DNA of 41,498 nt from IMG/VR virus record IMGVR_UViG_3300037584_001118, positions 1 through 41,498 of that record; one strand, 5' to 3'. Below the pieces are notes generated by a model. It was not told the origin of the DNA, did no database searches, and saw nothing but the letters and a program-made list of their open reading frames with translations. This stretch comes from a virus. Positions 6,840-12,533 of this stretch are shown in pieces (positions within the stretch are counted from its first letter, which is position 1; every line of letters starts with the position of its first letter). Made by a program: the position numbers and the translations under genes.

Positions 6840-7492
6840 AGCTGTTCTTAGATTCAGCAATTGTTTCAGAAATAGAAGAAAGATATAAGACAGGTGTTAT
6901 CTCAGGTGTTACTACTAACCCTACTCTTATTAAACGTAGTGGTAGAGAACCTGATGATGTGTACGCTGACTTGATAGATGATGTAGGTGTAAAAGACCTT
7001 TCGATAGAAGTAGATGGTATTGATACTAATACCCTCCTTTCAAACGGTATTAAGTATGGTAAGTACTGGGTTGACCAAGCAACTATCAAACTACCTTGCA
7101 CCTACGAAGGTATAAAGGCGTGTAAAACCCTTAGCTATATGGGGTTACGTGTAAACATGACCTTAGTGTTTAGCACTGCACAAGCGATTCTATGTTCGTT
7201 AGCAGGAGCTACTTACGTCTCACCTTTTATTGGACGTTTAGACGACAATGGTGAGAATGGTATCGAACTGATTAGAGATATAGCAGCAGTGTTTTGTCAT
7301 AACAGATCAGATACAAAGATACTTGCTGCAAGCATTAGAGATGCTGAAACAGTGGGTATGGCGTTTGAAGCAGGAGCACATATTTGTACTGTTCCAACGA
7401 AGGTGTTTGATGATATGTTCAAGCATTATTTGACCGATGCAGGGCTTACTCAGTTTCTGGTCGATAGTGGACAGGCTATACATCGTTTTTAA
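6836..7492 (+). CDS. talC: Transaldolase (phage TalC type)
   Basis: A 218-residue short transaldolase of the TalC/fructose-6-phosphate aldolase type. Visible are the N-terminal LFLDSA with catalytic Asp6, GVTTNPTLI (24-32) and the Schiff-base Lys85 in TIKLP. Cyanophage TalC is known to drive carbon from the Calvin cycle toward the pentose phosphate pathway during infection, giving NADPH and ribose-phosphate for nucleotides. That role fits the ribonucleotide reductase carried here. In T7-like cyanophages talC sits at the right genome end, next to the physical terminus, and here it borders the long non-coding region. Translation is coupled to the tiny upstream membrane peptide. Confidence 0.95.
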   Translation: MKLFLDSAIVSEIEERYKTGVISGVTTNPTLIKRSGREPDDVYADLIDDVGVKDLSIEVDGIDTNTLLSNGIKYGKYWVDQATIKLPCTYEGIKACKTLSYMGLRVNMTLVFSTAQAILCSLAGATYVSPFIGRLDDNGENGIELIRDIAAVFCHNRSDTKILAASIRDAETVGMAFEAGAHICTVPTKVFDDMFKHYLTDAGLTQFLVDSGQAIHRF

Positions 7493-7540
7493 ATTTTGGC
7501 ATAAATTTCTGAGGTGTATTATATAAGTCGACGGCGGCAG

Positions 7541-7566
7541 GACTCCCCCATGGTGGGGTCTCTTTC
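7541..7566 (+). terminator. Possible terminator after talC
   Basis: A hairpin (GACTCC with GGGGTC, one G-T pair, closed by further C-G pairs) is followed by the pyrimidine run tctttct. It lies about 50 bases after talC. The T-tract is imperfect, so this is a weak call. Confidence 0.4.
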
Positions 7567-7580
7567 TAACGCGTGCGGCT

Positions 7581-7774
7581 GCCTGCGTTAATTGTCCCCG
7601 CGACTCAACTATTCGCGGCATGCACGAGGTCGGCGGATTGATAGTCCGCAGAGAACTCAGTCATAGACAGGGATCCGCTCGCTTCGCTCGCTCCCTGACC
7701 GACGAGGTGCCGAGGATTGAAACCATATCGTGCGTGAATCAATACTCGTGCGACATGCGTGCCTGCGTTAATTG
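7581..7774 (+). repeat. Pair of 14-base direct repeats, 180 bases apart
   Basis: The string gcctgcgttaattg occurs at 7581-7594 and again at 7761-7774, exactly 180 bases apart. The surrounding bases are alike in composition (both followed by a C/G-rich segment). The repeats bracket the hairpin-rich part of the non-coding region and could mark a terminal repeat or a duplicated binding site. Confidence 0.6.
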
Positions 7775-7813
7775 ATCGCGTGCAAGAGCAGCGATCTGTT
7801 GCCATGCCGAAAC

Positions 7814-7832
7814 AACAATACTATGTATTGTT
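7814..7832. promoter_or_regulatory. Perfect 19-base dyad, operator candidate
   Basis: AACAATAC and GTATTGTT form a perfect eight-base inverted repeat around TAT. A second palindrome, CCACTAGTGG, lies at 7853-7862, just before a long stem-loop and the first early gene. Spacing of about two DNA turns between arms and site suits a dimeric repressor. The phage carries two small regulators (10750 and 11082) that could bind here. No binding is shown by the sequence alone. Confidence 0.45.
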
Positions 7833-7888
7833 ACAGAATGTAAACATTGCTTCCACTAGTGGACGGTTTGGGACTAGAATGGCAAAAG

Positions 7889-7970
7889 AGAGAGAGTTGT
7901 TTTAGTTATAGTTATATTATCTCTCCCTTTAGGGTGAGAGAGATAAATATAACTTAACTACAACTCCTCT
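7889..7970. repeat. Long imperfect stem-loop upstream of the first early gene
   Basis: The 5' arm (about 7889-7929) and the 3' arm (7931-7970) are complementary over roughly 33 of 40 positions. Matched blocks include AGTTG/CAACT, TAGTTA/TAACTA, AGTTATATT/AATATAACT and ATCTCTC/GAGAGAT, with a tiny loop at the centre. It ends about 28 bases before the ATG at 7999. It could be an RNase III-type processing site in the leader, a replication element, or a cruciform near the genome end. Confidence 0.65.
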
Positions 7971-7998
7971 CAAACAGTTCAATTACCGATTTCAAATT

Positions 7999-8301
7999 AT
8001 GTTTATGATTCCTACACCTCGCTCTTCAACTTGTGTTGAAGCTATCGCAGTTAACCCTTTCACAGCTACTGCTGTGTTGAGATTCACTAAGAATGGCTAT
8101 GAGTACAAGTACTCAAACGTTAGCCGTAAAAAGATTCTTAATCTTTTACTCAACCCAAACATGAGCTTCGGGTTCTGGGTTCAGGATCTAGTCAAGAACG
8201 CAGTTCTTGAGTTTAACGACGAGGTTAGAAACACTGGCAAGCTTAGCTATAAGCTAATCGGTGCTACTTACAACAGTAAGCAAGCCTTACAACTAGCGTA
8301 G
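7999..8301 (+). CDS. KTSC-like domain protein
   Basis: A 100-residue protein with the pattern SSTCVEAIAVNPFTATAVLR, then FTKNGYEYKYSNVSRKKIL and SFGFWVQDLVKN. This matches the KTSC domain layout (a Ser/Val start, beta strands ending in Y-x-Y-x-x-V, then a helix and S-x-G). The domain occurs in small phage and bacterial proteins. Some are linked to lysyl-tRNA synthetase, which gives the name, but its function is not settled. This is the first gene after the long stem-loop, so it is probably expressed early. Its stop lies at the edge of a tRNA-like segment. Confidence 0.65.
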   Translation: MFMIPTPRSSTCVEAIAVNPFTATAVLRFTKNGYEYKYSNVSRKKILNLLLNPNMSFGFWVQDLVKNAVLEFNDEVRNTGKLSYKLIGATYNSKQALQLA

Positions 8302-8356
8302 CTAGTTAGAGCGTCTGGGTCTTCACTTGCGGTTCAACTCCGCAAGGACGCCGTTG
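8299..8356 (+). other. tRNA-like segment (degenerate tRNA or mimic)
   Basis: The segment starts with a D-arm-like TAGCTAGTTAGAGC. It contains a perfect T-arm-like hairpin, with CTTGCGG and CCGCAAG around the loop TTCAACT, which fits the TTCRANY consensus. GCGTC (8312-8316) can pair with GACGC just after the T-arm. There is no anticodon stem, and the D-loop is too short for a functional tRNA. It may be a decayed tRNA, a tRNA-like RNA element, or chance. It occupies most of the 104-base gap between two early genes. Confidence 0.4.
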
Positions 8357-8405
8357 ACTAACAGTTACACTGTTTAGTCATTCTGTCCACATTCGTCCAC
8401 ACTTT

Positions 8406-9176
8406 ATGACTGTCCACATCACACCTAAATCCAGTAACAGCAAGGTCGGACGCCTAATGGTCACGACCAGCTCACAACAATCCTGTCCAACAACATGCCC
8501 ACACTATCAAACAACTTGCTACGCAAGTTCTGGCTTTCACTTAAACCAGCACTGGCAAAAAGTCACATCAGGCGAGAGAGGTGGTTCTTGGTCTGACTTA
8601 ACCAATAAGGTTAAGACTCTCAAAGCCGGTACTATGTACCGCCATAATCAAGCCGGTGATCTTTTCTACGATACCGATGAGCAAGGACGCGAGCTAATAA
8701 CTTTAGCTATGCTAAAAGAATTAGTTGATGCTAACAAATCCAGTGGTGCCAAGGGTTATACATACACACACCACAAGCTAGATTATGTTCATAATCTCGA
8801 GGCTGTGAAGTATGCAAACCGTAATGGCTTTACTGTCAATGGTTCTACTGAGTCTTTGACTCAAGCTGATGATGTAGTGAATGCTGGTGTACCAGCTGTA
8901 ACTATTATTCCAACTGACCATGAAAAGATAGAATCTTTTAAATCAGTAGATCCCAGCGACGGTAAGAAAAAAGAACTCTTTAGAGTTAAAGGTAAGATCA
9001 CAACACCACAAGGACGCCGCGTAGTAGTTTGCCCAGCACAACAGGCACATCCAAACAAGTGCGAAACTTGTAAGCTATGCACAAAAGCTGACCGTGACTA
9101 CGTTATAGCATTCGTAGCTCATGGAAATAAAAAGAAAGTTCTTAATGCTAAACTGTCCACTATCGTACCAAACTAA
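8406..9176 (+). CDS. Cys-rich phage protein of unknown function
   Basis: A 256-residue protein with two Cys clusters: CPTTCPHYQTTCYA near residues 27-40, and C..QQAHPNKCETCKLC near 207-222. The spacing suggests a bound zinc ion or an iron-sulfur cluster. The middle has conserved-looking aromatic and charged segments (TMYRHNQAGDLFYD; TYTHHKLDY). It resembles a phage family known to me only as unknown function (gp88-like or DUF7227-like), which I could not check. It is preceded by a gtccac-rich leader and followed by a TAATG overlap. It belongs to the early block and could be a host-takeover or nucleic-acid-modifying enzyme, but that is a guess. Confidence 0.7.
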   Translation: MTVHITPKSSNSKVGRLMVTTSSQQSCPTTCPHYQTTCYASSGFHLNQHWQKVTSGERGGSWSDLTNKVKTLKAGTMYRHNQAGDLFYDTDEQGRELITLAMLKELVDANKSSGAKGYTYTHHKLDYVHNLEAVKYANRNGFTVNGSTESLTQADDVVNAGVPAVTIIPTDHEKIESFKSVDPSDGKKKELFRVKGKITTPQGRRVVVCPAQQAHPNKCETCKLCTKADRDYVIAFVAHGNKKKVLNAKLSTIVPN

Positions 9177-9328
9177 TGCACAAACACTTATACGTGATCT
9201 ACAAGGACGATCACACAGACACAAGTCATATCAATGACTTAACCCATGCCAATCTTATATCTAAAGGATATAAAGTTATACATTCTGAGGCTGGTTATAC
9301 ATCAACTAGGGTTGAATACCAAAAGTAG
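9176..9328 (+). CDS. Hypothetical protein, 50 residues
   Basis: ATG 9176 shares the TAATG with the preceding stop, and the frame ends TAG 9326-9328. The product (MHKHLYVIYKDDHTDTSHIN, later GYKVIHSEAGYTSTRVEYQK) has alternating polar and hydrophobic residues, suggesting a small alpha-beta fold. It is unknown and probably co-translated with the Cys-rich protein. Confidence 0.6.
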   Translation: MHKHLYVIYKDDHTDTSHINDLTHANLISKGYKVIHSEAGYTSTRVEYQK

Positions 9329-9362
9329 TTAAGTTATAAGTGTAAACAATAAGAACGCAAAG

Positions 9363-9405
9363 CCCAGTCTATGACTGGGTTCTTGCCATTTTTATTTTTT
9401 CCACA
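9363..9405 (+). terminator. Likely terminator
   Basis: A perfect seven-pair stem (CCCAGTC and GACTGGG, loop TAT) is followed by ttcttgcc and then a T-rich run. The T-tract starts late, so efficiency is uncertain. The site fits the end of the 7999-9328 gene group. Confidence 0.5.
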
Positions 9406-9487
9406 ATCATTCACAATCAAGGACGCCACACTCATATTCACAATCAGCATTACACAATCATCACACTCAAGGACGCAAGGACGCATT
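9401..9487 (+). repeat. Iteron-like repeats ahead of an early gene
   Basis: This 87-base stretch contains CACAATCA four times (near 9403, 9413, 9442 and 9455), the variants CACACTCA twice, and GGACGC three times, the last two only seven bases apart and ending just before ATG 9488. A single CACAATCA followed by GGGACGCAATG recurs at 10114-10136, just before another early gene. Such clustered short repeats are typical of binding sites for a replication or regulatory protein. Confidence 0.55.
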
Positions 9488-9799
9488 ATGTCATTTCAAT
9501 TTGGACCACCACCCGACCCAGACAAGGACGGGATCATGGAATGCCACCACTACCGCCAAGCAGTAGACGACTATGACAAGGACGGTGGACTATTTACAGG
9601 CGAGCCAATGCTCAAGCATTGGTTTGTTCTTAACGCATGCGACGTCATCTTAGGCGAGGACGCATTCTACAAATACTCACCACGCGAGCTATTTGAAAAG
9701 CTAGAAGAAATGAGTACATCACACGAAGAGTACACCAACATGCAGGAATGCAGGGACGCTCGCGAAGTACACGAACTAATGAACCCATCACCATTATGA
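9488..9799 (+). CDS. Early hypothetical acidic protein
   Basis: A 103-residue protein from ATG 9488, chosen because the longer frame upstream runs through the repeat array. It starts MSFQFGPPPDPDKDGIMECH and has many Asp/Glu and His/Cys residues and helical segments (SPRELFEKLEEM). It ends in ATGA, which starts the next gene. No family is recognised. Its location between a terminator and the lysogeny-like module suggests early expression and possibly host takeover. Confidence 0.6.
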   Translation: MSFQFGPPPDPDKDGIMECHHYRQAVDDYDKDGGLFTGEPMLKHWFVLNACDVILGEDAFYKYSPRELFEKLEEMSTSHEEYTNMQECRDAREVHELMNPSPL

Positions 9800-10002
9800 C
9801 TGAATACGACGACCTACTCAAACAAGCAGAGGAGCACAACAGAAAACTCCACCGCACAAAAGACATCAACGTTGCCGACTGTCTCACATATGAAGACAGA
9901 GACGCAATCGCAAAGATAGTAGACAAACGCGTTGCCGAGGTATGGGGTGATATGTACCCATTTAAGTGGCAATTTAGCTGCTCTGGTCACTTTATCTGCT
10001 AA
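9796..10002 (+). CDS. Early hypothetical protein, 68 residues
   Basis: ATG 9796 overlaps the previous stop. The product begins with a helical, charged region (MTEYDDLLKQAEEHNRKLHR), continues CLTYEDRDAIAKIVDKRVAE, and ends with an aromatic, Cys-containing tail (FSCSGHFIC). It is unknown. A 131-base gap follows that contains short inverted repeats and one copy of the CACAATCA-GGACGC element. Confidence 0.6.
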   Translation: MTEYDDLLKQAEEHNRKLHRTKDINVADCLTYEDRDAIAKIVDKRVAEVWGDMYPFKWQFSCSGHFIC

Positions 10003-10133
10003 TTTGCCCTCTCAGGATCGCCTGTAAGGTGCCTGAAAAAAGTCTCGGGTACGTTTGTACCTTCAAAAAACACCACCCTGACTAGCAAACAGTCATAAAA
10101 CCCTTTGCCTCTTCACAATCATGCAGGGACGCA

Positions 10134-10295
10134 ATGACTTATTCAATGACTTACAAACCAGAAGGATCTTTATTCTTCAGAACATACACCATTATGAACT
10201 GCGACTCAGCCGAGGACGCAGCATGGATTGGTAAGAAATACTGCGACGATTACGGTTACAAACTTATTGATATAAAAAAATACGATGAAGCGTAA
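10134..10295 (+). CDS. Early hypothetical protein, 53 residues
   Basis: ATG 10134 to TAA 10293-10295, preceded by the CACAATCA-GGACGC element. The product has the pattern SLFFRTYTIMNCDSAEDAAW then YCDDYGYKLIDIKKYDEA, a beta-strand then helix layout resembling small single-domain alpha-beta folds. It overlaps the next gene by 11 bases. Function is unknown. Confidence 0.55.
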   Translation: MTYSMTYKPEGSLFFRTYTIMNCDSAEDAAWIGKKYCDDYGYKLIDIKKYDEA

Positions 10296-10593
10296 ATACT
10301 ATCCCAACAATTGGGACGCCATCAAAGCCTGCCCTCCACACTATTTCCCGCCGATGGAATTTGAAGAGTTTACTGAATGGAAAATACATGGCTATGTATT
10401 ACCTTCAAGTGTCTTTGGCGTAATCAGGACAGAAGACCCAAAAACAGGAAAAGTAGAAGAATATACATACCAGACAAGGCATCATGCCAAGCAAAGACTA
10501 AGCAAGGAAATAAAGAAGAATAAAAAGATAGTTTTAGCAACCATGGAAGGAGTTTATCATCTCCAACCTGACCCACCTTTCGATTTTATTTGA
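10285..10593 (+). CDS. Early hypothetical protein, 102 residues
   Basis: A basic, aromatic-rich protein beginning MKRKYYPNNWDAIKACPPHY, with a central segment containing EEYTYQTRHHAKQRLSKEIK. It overlaps the previous gene and is followed after three bases by another tiny gene. No family is recognised. The Arg/Lys/His-rich centre might contact nucleic acid. Confidence 0.6.
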   Translation: MKRKYYPNNWDAIKACPPHYFPPMEFEEFTEWKIHGYVLPSSVFGVIRTEDPKTGKVEEYTYQTRHHAKQRLSKEIKKNKKIVLATMEGVYHLQPDPPFDFI

Positions 10594-10596
10594 TCC

Positions 10597-10728
10597 ATGA
10601 ATGAACAAACATTTGACAGACGTTACAACCAGCTAGTAACATTACTTAATAATCATAAACACAAGGACGAACTCCTTAACATTATGAAACAACAGATTGT
10701 CGATGATACTGTTATATTAGATACATAA
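10597..10728 (+). CDS. Early hypothetical protein, 43 residues
   Basis: ATG 10597 lies three bases after the previous stop, and the frame ends TAA 10726-10728. The peptide is one or two helices (MNEQTFDRRYNQLVTLLNNH; DELLNIMKQQIVDD). The function is unknown. It lies directly upstream of a ribbon-helix-helix gene, and the two may form a unit. Confidence 0.5.
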   Translation: MNEQTFDRRYNQLVTLLNNHKHKDELLNIMKQQIVDDTVILDT

Positions 10729-10749
10729 GTAATATTTAAGGTCACTATC

Positions 10750-10890
10750 TTGGATTTAAAAAGAGTGACAATTAGAATGCCTAAAGATAAACATTTAAAG
10801 CTGAAAATAGATGCTGCAACAAAAGAGTCTACACTTGAGCAAATCATACTTGATGCAGTCGAAATGTATATACAGTCCAACTGTAAATAA
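10750..10890 (+). CDS. Small ribbon-helix-helix (Arc/CopG-like) DNA-binding protein
   Basis: A 46-residue frame read from TTG 10750, with the ribosome-binding-like AAGG seven bases upstream. The protein shows the classic fold pattern: a beta strand (KRVTIRMPKD, residues 4-13), helix 1 (HLKLKIDAATKES) and helix 2 (TLEQIILDAVEMYIQ). Starting at the only ATG, 10777, would remove the DNA-contacting strand, so the TTG start is preferred. Such proteins are dimeric repressors or autoregulators. Lying just upstream of a winged-helix gene and the integrase, it is a candidate controller of early genes or integration. Confidence 0.65.
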   Translation: MDLKRVTIRMPKDKHLKLKIDAATKESTLEQIILDAVEMYIQSNCK

Positions 10891-10966
10891 GGTTTAACTA
10901 TATTTAGATATCAACATGTACATAGCATGAAAATGGTTATCAGAATATTATTTAAAAGTTATTTTT

Positions 10967-10972
10967 TATAAT
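10967..10972 (+). promoter_or_regulatory. Possible -10 box (TATAAT)
   Basis: A perfect TATAAT lies in an AT-rich stretch between the ribbon-helix-helix gene and the next frames. No good TTGACA lies 17 bases upstream, so the promoter would be an extended or activator-dependent one. It could drive the winged-helix regulator and the integrase. Confidence 0.35.
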
Positions 10973-10975
10973 CCT

Positions 10976-11197
10976 ATGCAACTGATCTCAGTCGGTTCGT
11001 TCTACTTAGGCTACGAATCTGACAAATACTGTGACTTTTCTGTCCACTTAGGCAACTTTCTGCTAGAATACCAATGTCCGAATGCAAAAGGCAATGGAAC
11101 CATTCAGAAAGACGACAGATCTGGAGATGGAGAAACTCCTGAAGGCAATGGAGCTATTCAGGAGCTACGACCCAGAGATTCCAGCACAGGTAATTAG
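10976..11197 (+). CDS. Hypothetical protein (weak call)
   Basis: A 73-residue frame. Residues 1-38 look like real protein (MQLISVGSFYLGYESDKYCD, then FSVHLGNFLLEYQCPN). The rest overlaps the winged-helix gene in another frame and looks like its shadow (Gly/Asp/Arg-rich). It may be a real short gene with an overlapping tail. The start lies only three bases after a TATAAT, so a message from that box would be nearly leaderless here. No family is recognised. Confidence 0.4.
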   Translation: MQLISVGSFYLGYESDKYCDFSVHLGNFLLEYQCPNAKGNGTIQKDDRSGDGETPEGNGAIQELRPRDSSTGN

Positions 11198-11453
11198 CGT
11201 GTTCCTCTACATCGCAAGTCACGATGACGTATCAAAGGTACAGATTCAAGACAAGGAGGTAGGACTAAACATGCCAAGTGCTAGTGCTTCGCGTAATACT
11301 GATTGGCTTTCTCACAAGCATCGGCTCGGTAAAAGCGGACTCAACTGGGTTATCAAATATCGTGACCCAACTGATATGCGTAAACAAATAATGAAGCTAT
11401 CACCTCAAGGTGTGCTTCTAGTCAAACAACTCAGAGACATTCTCTATGGTTAA
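11082..11453 (+). CDS. Winged-helix (MarR-like) transcriptional regulator
   Basis: A 123-residue protein. An N-terminal helical part (MEKLLKAMELFRSYDPEIPA) is followed by QVISVFLYIASHDDVSKVQI, a likely helix-turn-helix (KEVGLNMPSASASRNTDWLS) and a wing ending in MKLSPQGVLLVKQLRDIL. Helix spacing, the LSPQG turn and the closing helix match MarR-type regulators. It overlaps the integrase start by eight bases, so the two are co-translated. It could control integration or early transcription. Confidence 0.7.
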   Translation: MQKAMEPFRKTTDLEMEKLLKAMELFRSYDPEIPAQVISVFLYIASHDDVSKVQIQDKEVGLNMPSASASRNTDWLSHKHRLGKSGLNWVIKYRDPTDMRKQIMKLSPQGVLLVKQLRDILYG

Positions 11454-12330
11454 AAAACGTGCTACTTGGAAAGAGTGCAGGGACATTACACTACGCCGAC
11501 ACCCAGCTTGGGTATCAGGTGGAGGACGTAAGTCAGCCATACTCTATTCAGGTAAATTCACATCTGATCCTCTGAATCACTCAGAGTCATTCGATCCACA
11601 TAGGATCACAATGCGTATGATGCTCGATGACTGTTACGAACTAAAAGCTGAAGGCATGAAGAATGCTTCGCTTAATCGTTACATCTCAGCAATTTCTAAA
11701 GTTCTCAAATTCTCTCAGGAGATGGAGCTTTTATCTCAGGACTGGACAGTCCCTAGATTTAAAAGATTTAGTGAGGACGAAGATTGTCAAGAGCGTAATG
11801 CTTTTACTGCTCAAGACATCAAGGACATGGTTACCCATGCCCGAGCTATATTTCACGAAGATTTAGCTGACATTATTTTGTTTGCTGCTCTCTCTGGAAT
11901 AAGACAAGGACGAATCTTAGCTCTCAAGGCTAACGACATCGACTTTGACAACAACATGATTCGCGTAACTAACCCTAAAGCCAAAGGCGTAAAGGCTCGT
12001 TATTGCGGTCTACACAATGAGTTAAAATCTATGCTTGTACGAAGGTGCAAGGAAAATGTTAACTTATTTGGCGATGACTGGTCTAGTGCTGACTCCGTTA
12101 GGAGTGCATTCAGAAAGTGTTTACGAGCTATCAATAAAACTGATGGCACATACACATTTCATGGCTTACGTCATACATACGGCACATTGATGATTCAATC
12201 AGGTGTCAACATCAAGGACGTTGCTCATCATATGGGTCACTCCTCAACACGCGTAACTGAACGCTACTTGCATGCTGCTGATAAACAGTTAGCTCAGCAA
12301 GTGAACTCTATAGACTTCGCTATTGCGTAA
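11446..12330 (+). CDS. int: Tyrosine site-specific recombinase (integrase)
   Basis: A 294-residue tyrosine recombinase. Catalytic residues are visible: Arg153 in SGIRQG, His239 and Arg242 in FHGLRHTYG, His262/His265 in HHMGHSS, and the nucleophile Tyr274 in ERYLHA. A SAM-like core-binding domain spans about residues 40-105 (ASLNRYISAISKVLKFSQ). It would recombine phage and host attachment sites. A tRNA-Leu-derived attP lies about 100 bases downstream, in the usual order int-attP. Prochlorococcus podovirus P-SSP7 is known to carry an integrase with a tRNA-Leu match, though lysogeny has been hard to show in culture. Confidence 0.92.
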   Translation: MVKKRATWKECRDITLRRHPAWVSGGGRKSAILYSGKFTSDPLNHSESFDPHRITMRMMLDDCYELKAEGMKNASLNRYISAISKVLKFSQEMELLSQDWTVPRFKRFSEDEDCQERNAFTAQDIKDMVTHARAIFHEDLADIILFAALSGIRQGRILALKANDIDFDNNMIRVTNPKAKGVKARYCGLHNELKSMLVRRCKENVNLFGDDWSSADSVRSAFRKCLRAINKTDGTYTFHGLRHTYGTLMIQSGVNIKDVAHHMGHSSTRVTERYLHAADKQLAQQVNSIDFAIA

Positions 12331-12425
12331 TCTAACGCGTCTATAGATTTCAAAATCAACACTTATTACGAGAATTTTGTACGATTTAAGTCCGCAAGCT
12401 ACAATAAAAAAGCGCGAGATCCCTT

Positions 12426-12466
12426 GGGAGTGTGGCGGAATTGGTAGACGCGCCGGACTTAAAATC
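12426..12466 (+). other. attP candidate matching the 5' half of tRNA-Leu(UAA)
   Basis: The 41 bases correspond to a tRNA-Leu from its first base. They cover acceptor strand GGGAGTG, D-arm region GGCGGAATTGGTAGACGCG, anticodon stem CCGGA and loop CTTAAAA with UAA anticodon, ending at TCC. Beyond that the sequence leaves the tRNA (tca instead of the stem partner gg). It therefore keeps the 5' half only. It matches the published 42-base tRNA-Leu identity next to the integrase in P-SSP7, as I recall it. Confidence 0.85.
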
Positions 12467-12493
12467 CTCACGAGATTTGAATAATTAGTGGAC

Positions 12494-12523
12494 GGGATTA
12501 GCTAAAAAGCTAGTCCCTTTCTT
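12494..12523 (+). terminator. Rho-independent terminator between attP and RNA polymerase
   Basis: A ten-base stem (GGGATTAGCT and AGCTAGTCCC, one wobble) with an AAAA loop is followed by TTTCTT. It lies between the attachment site and the polymerase gene, so it would separate the integrase unit from the next. Confidence 0.8.
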
Positions 12524-12533
12524 AATTGTCCAT

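Larger units (their letters stand above)
7493..7998. other. Non-coding, GC-rich, hairpin-rich region between talC and the early genes
   Basis: No convincing gene lies here. The first 300 bases are clearly richer in G and C than the flanks and hold a series of perfect short inverted repeats. These are CCGCGA/TCGCGG (7598-7618), GCGGA/TCCGC (7633-7649), CAGGGA/TCCCTG (7668-7697, enclosing a repeated gctcgct) and GATCGC/GCGATC (7774-7796). The last 200 bases are AT-rich and hold a dyad, a small palindrome and a long stem-loop listed separately. In T7-like phages the genome ends lie between the last late gene and the first early gene, so this is the best candidate for terminal repeats and packaging signals. 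It may also encode a structured RNA. Both are inference. Confidence 0.6.

Noticed and set aside
7620-7750. Possible tRNA or tmRNA in the GC-rich region
   Set aside because: ggattgaaacc resembles a T-arm on the reverse strand, but the loop does not fit TTCRANY and no acceptor stem closes.
7605-7805. A 66-residue reverse-strand frame in the non-coding region
   Set aside because: It runs through the hairpins and repeats, has no ribosome-binding site or family resemblance, and every other gene is on the + strand.
12289-12471. Reverse-strand 60-residue frame over the attachment site
   Set aside because: It is created by the tRNA-derived DNA and the end of the integrase, with no support as a gene.
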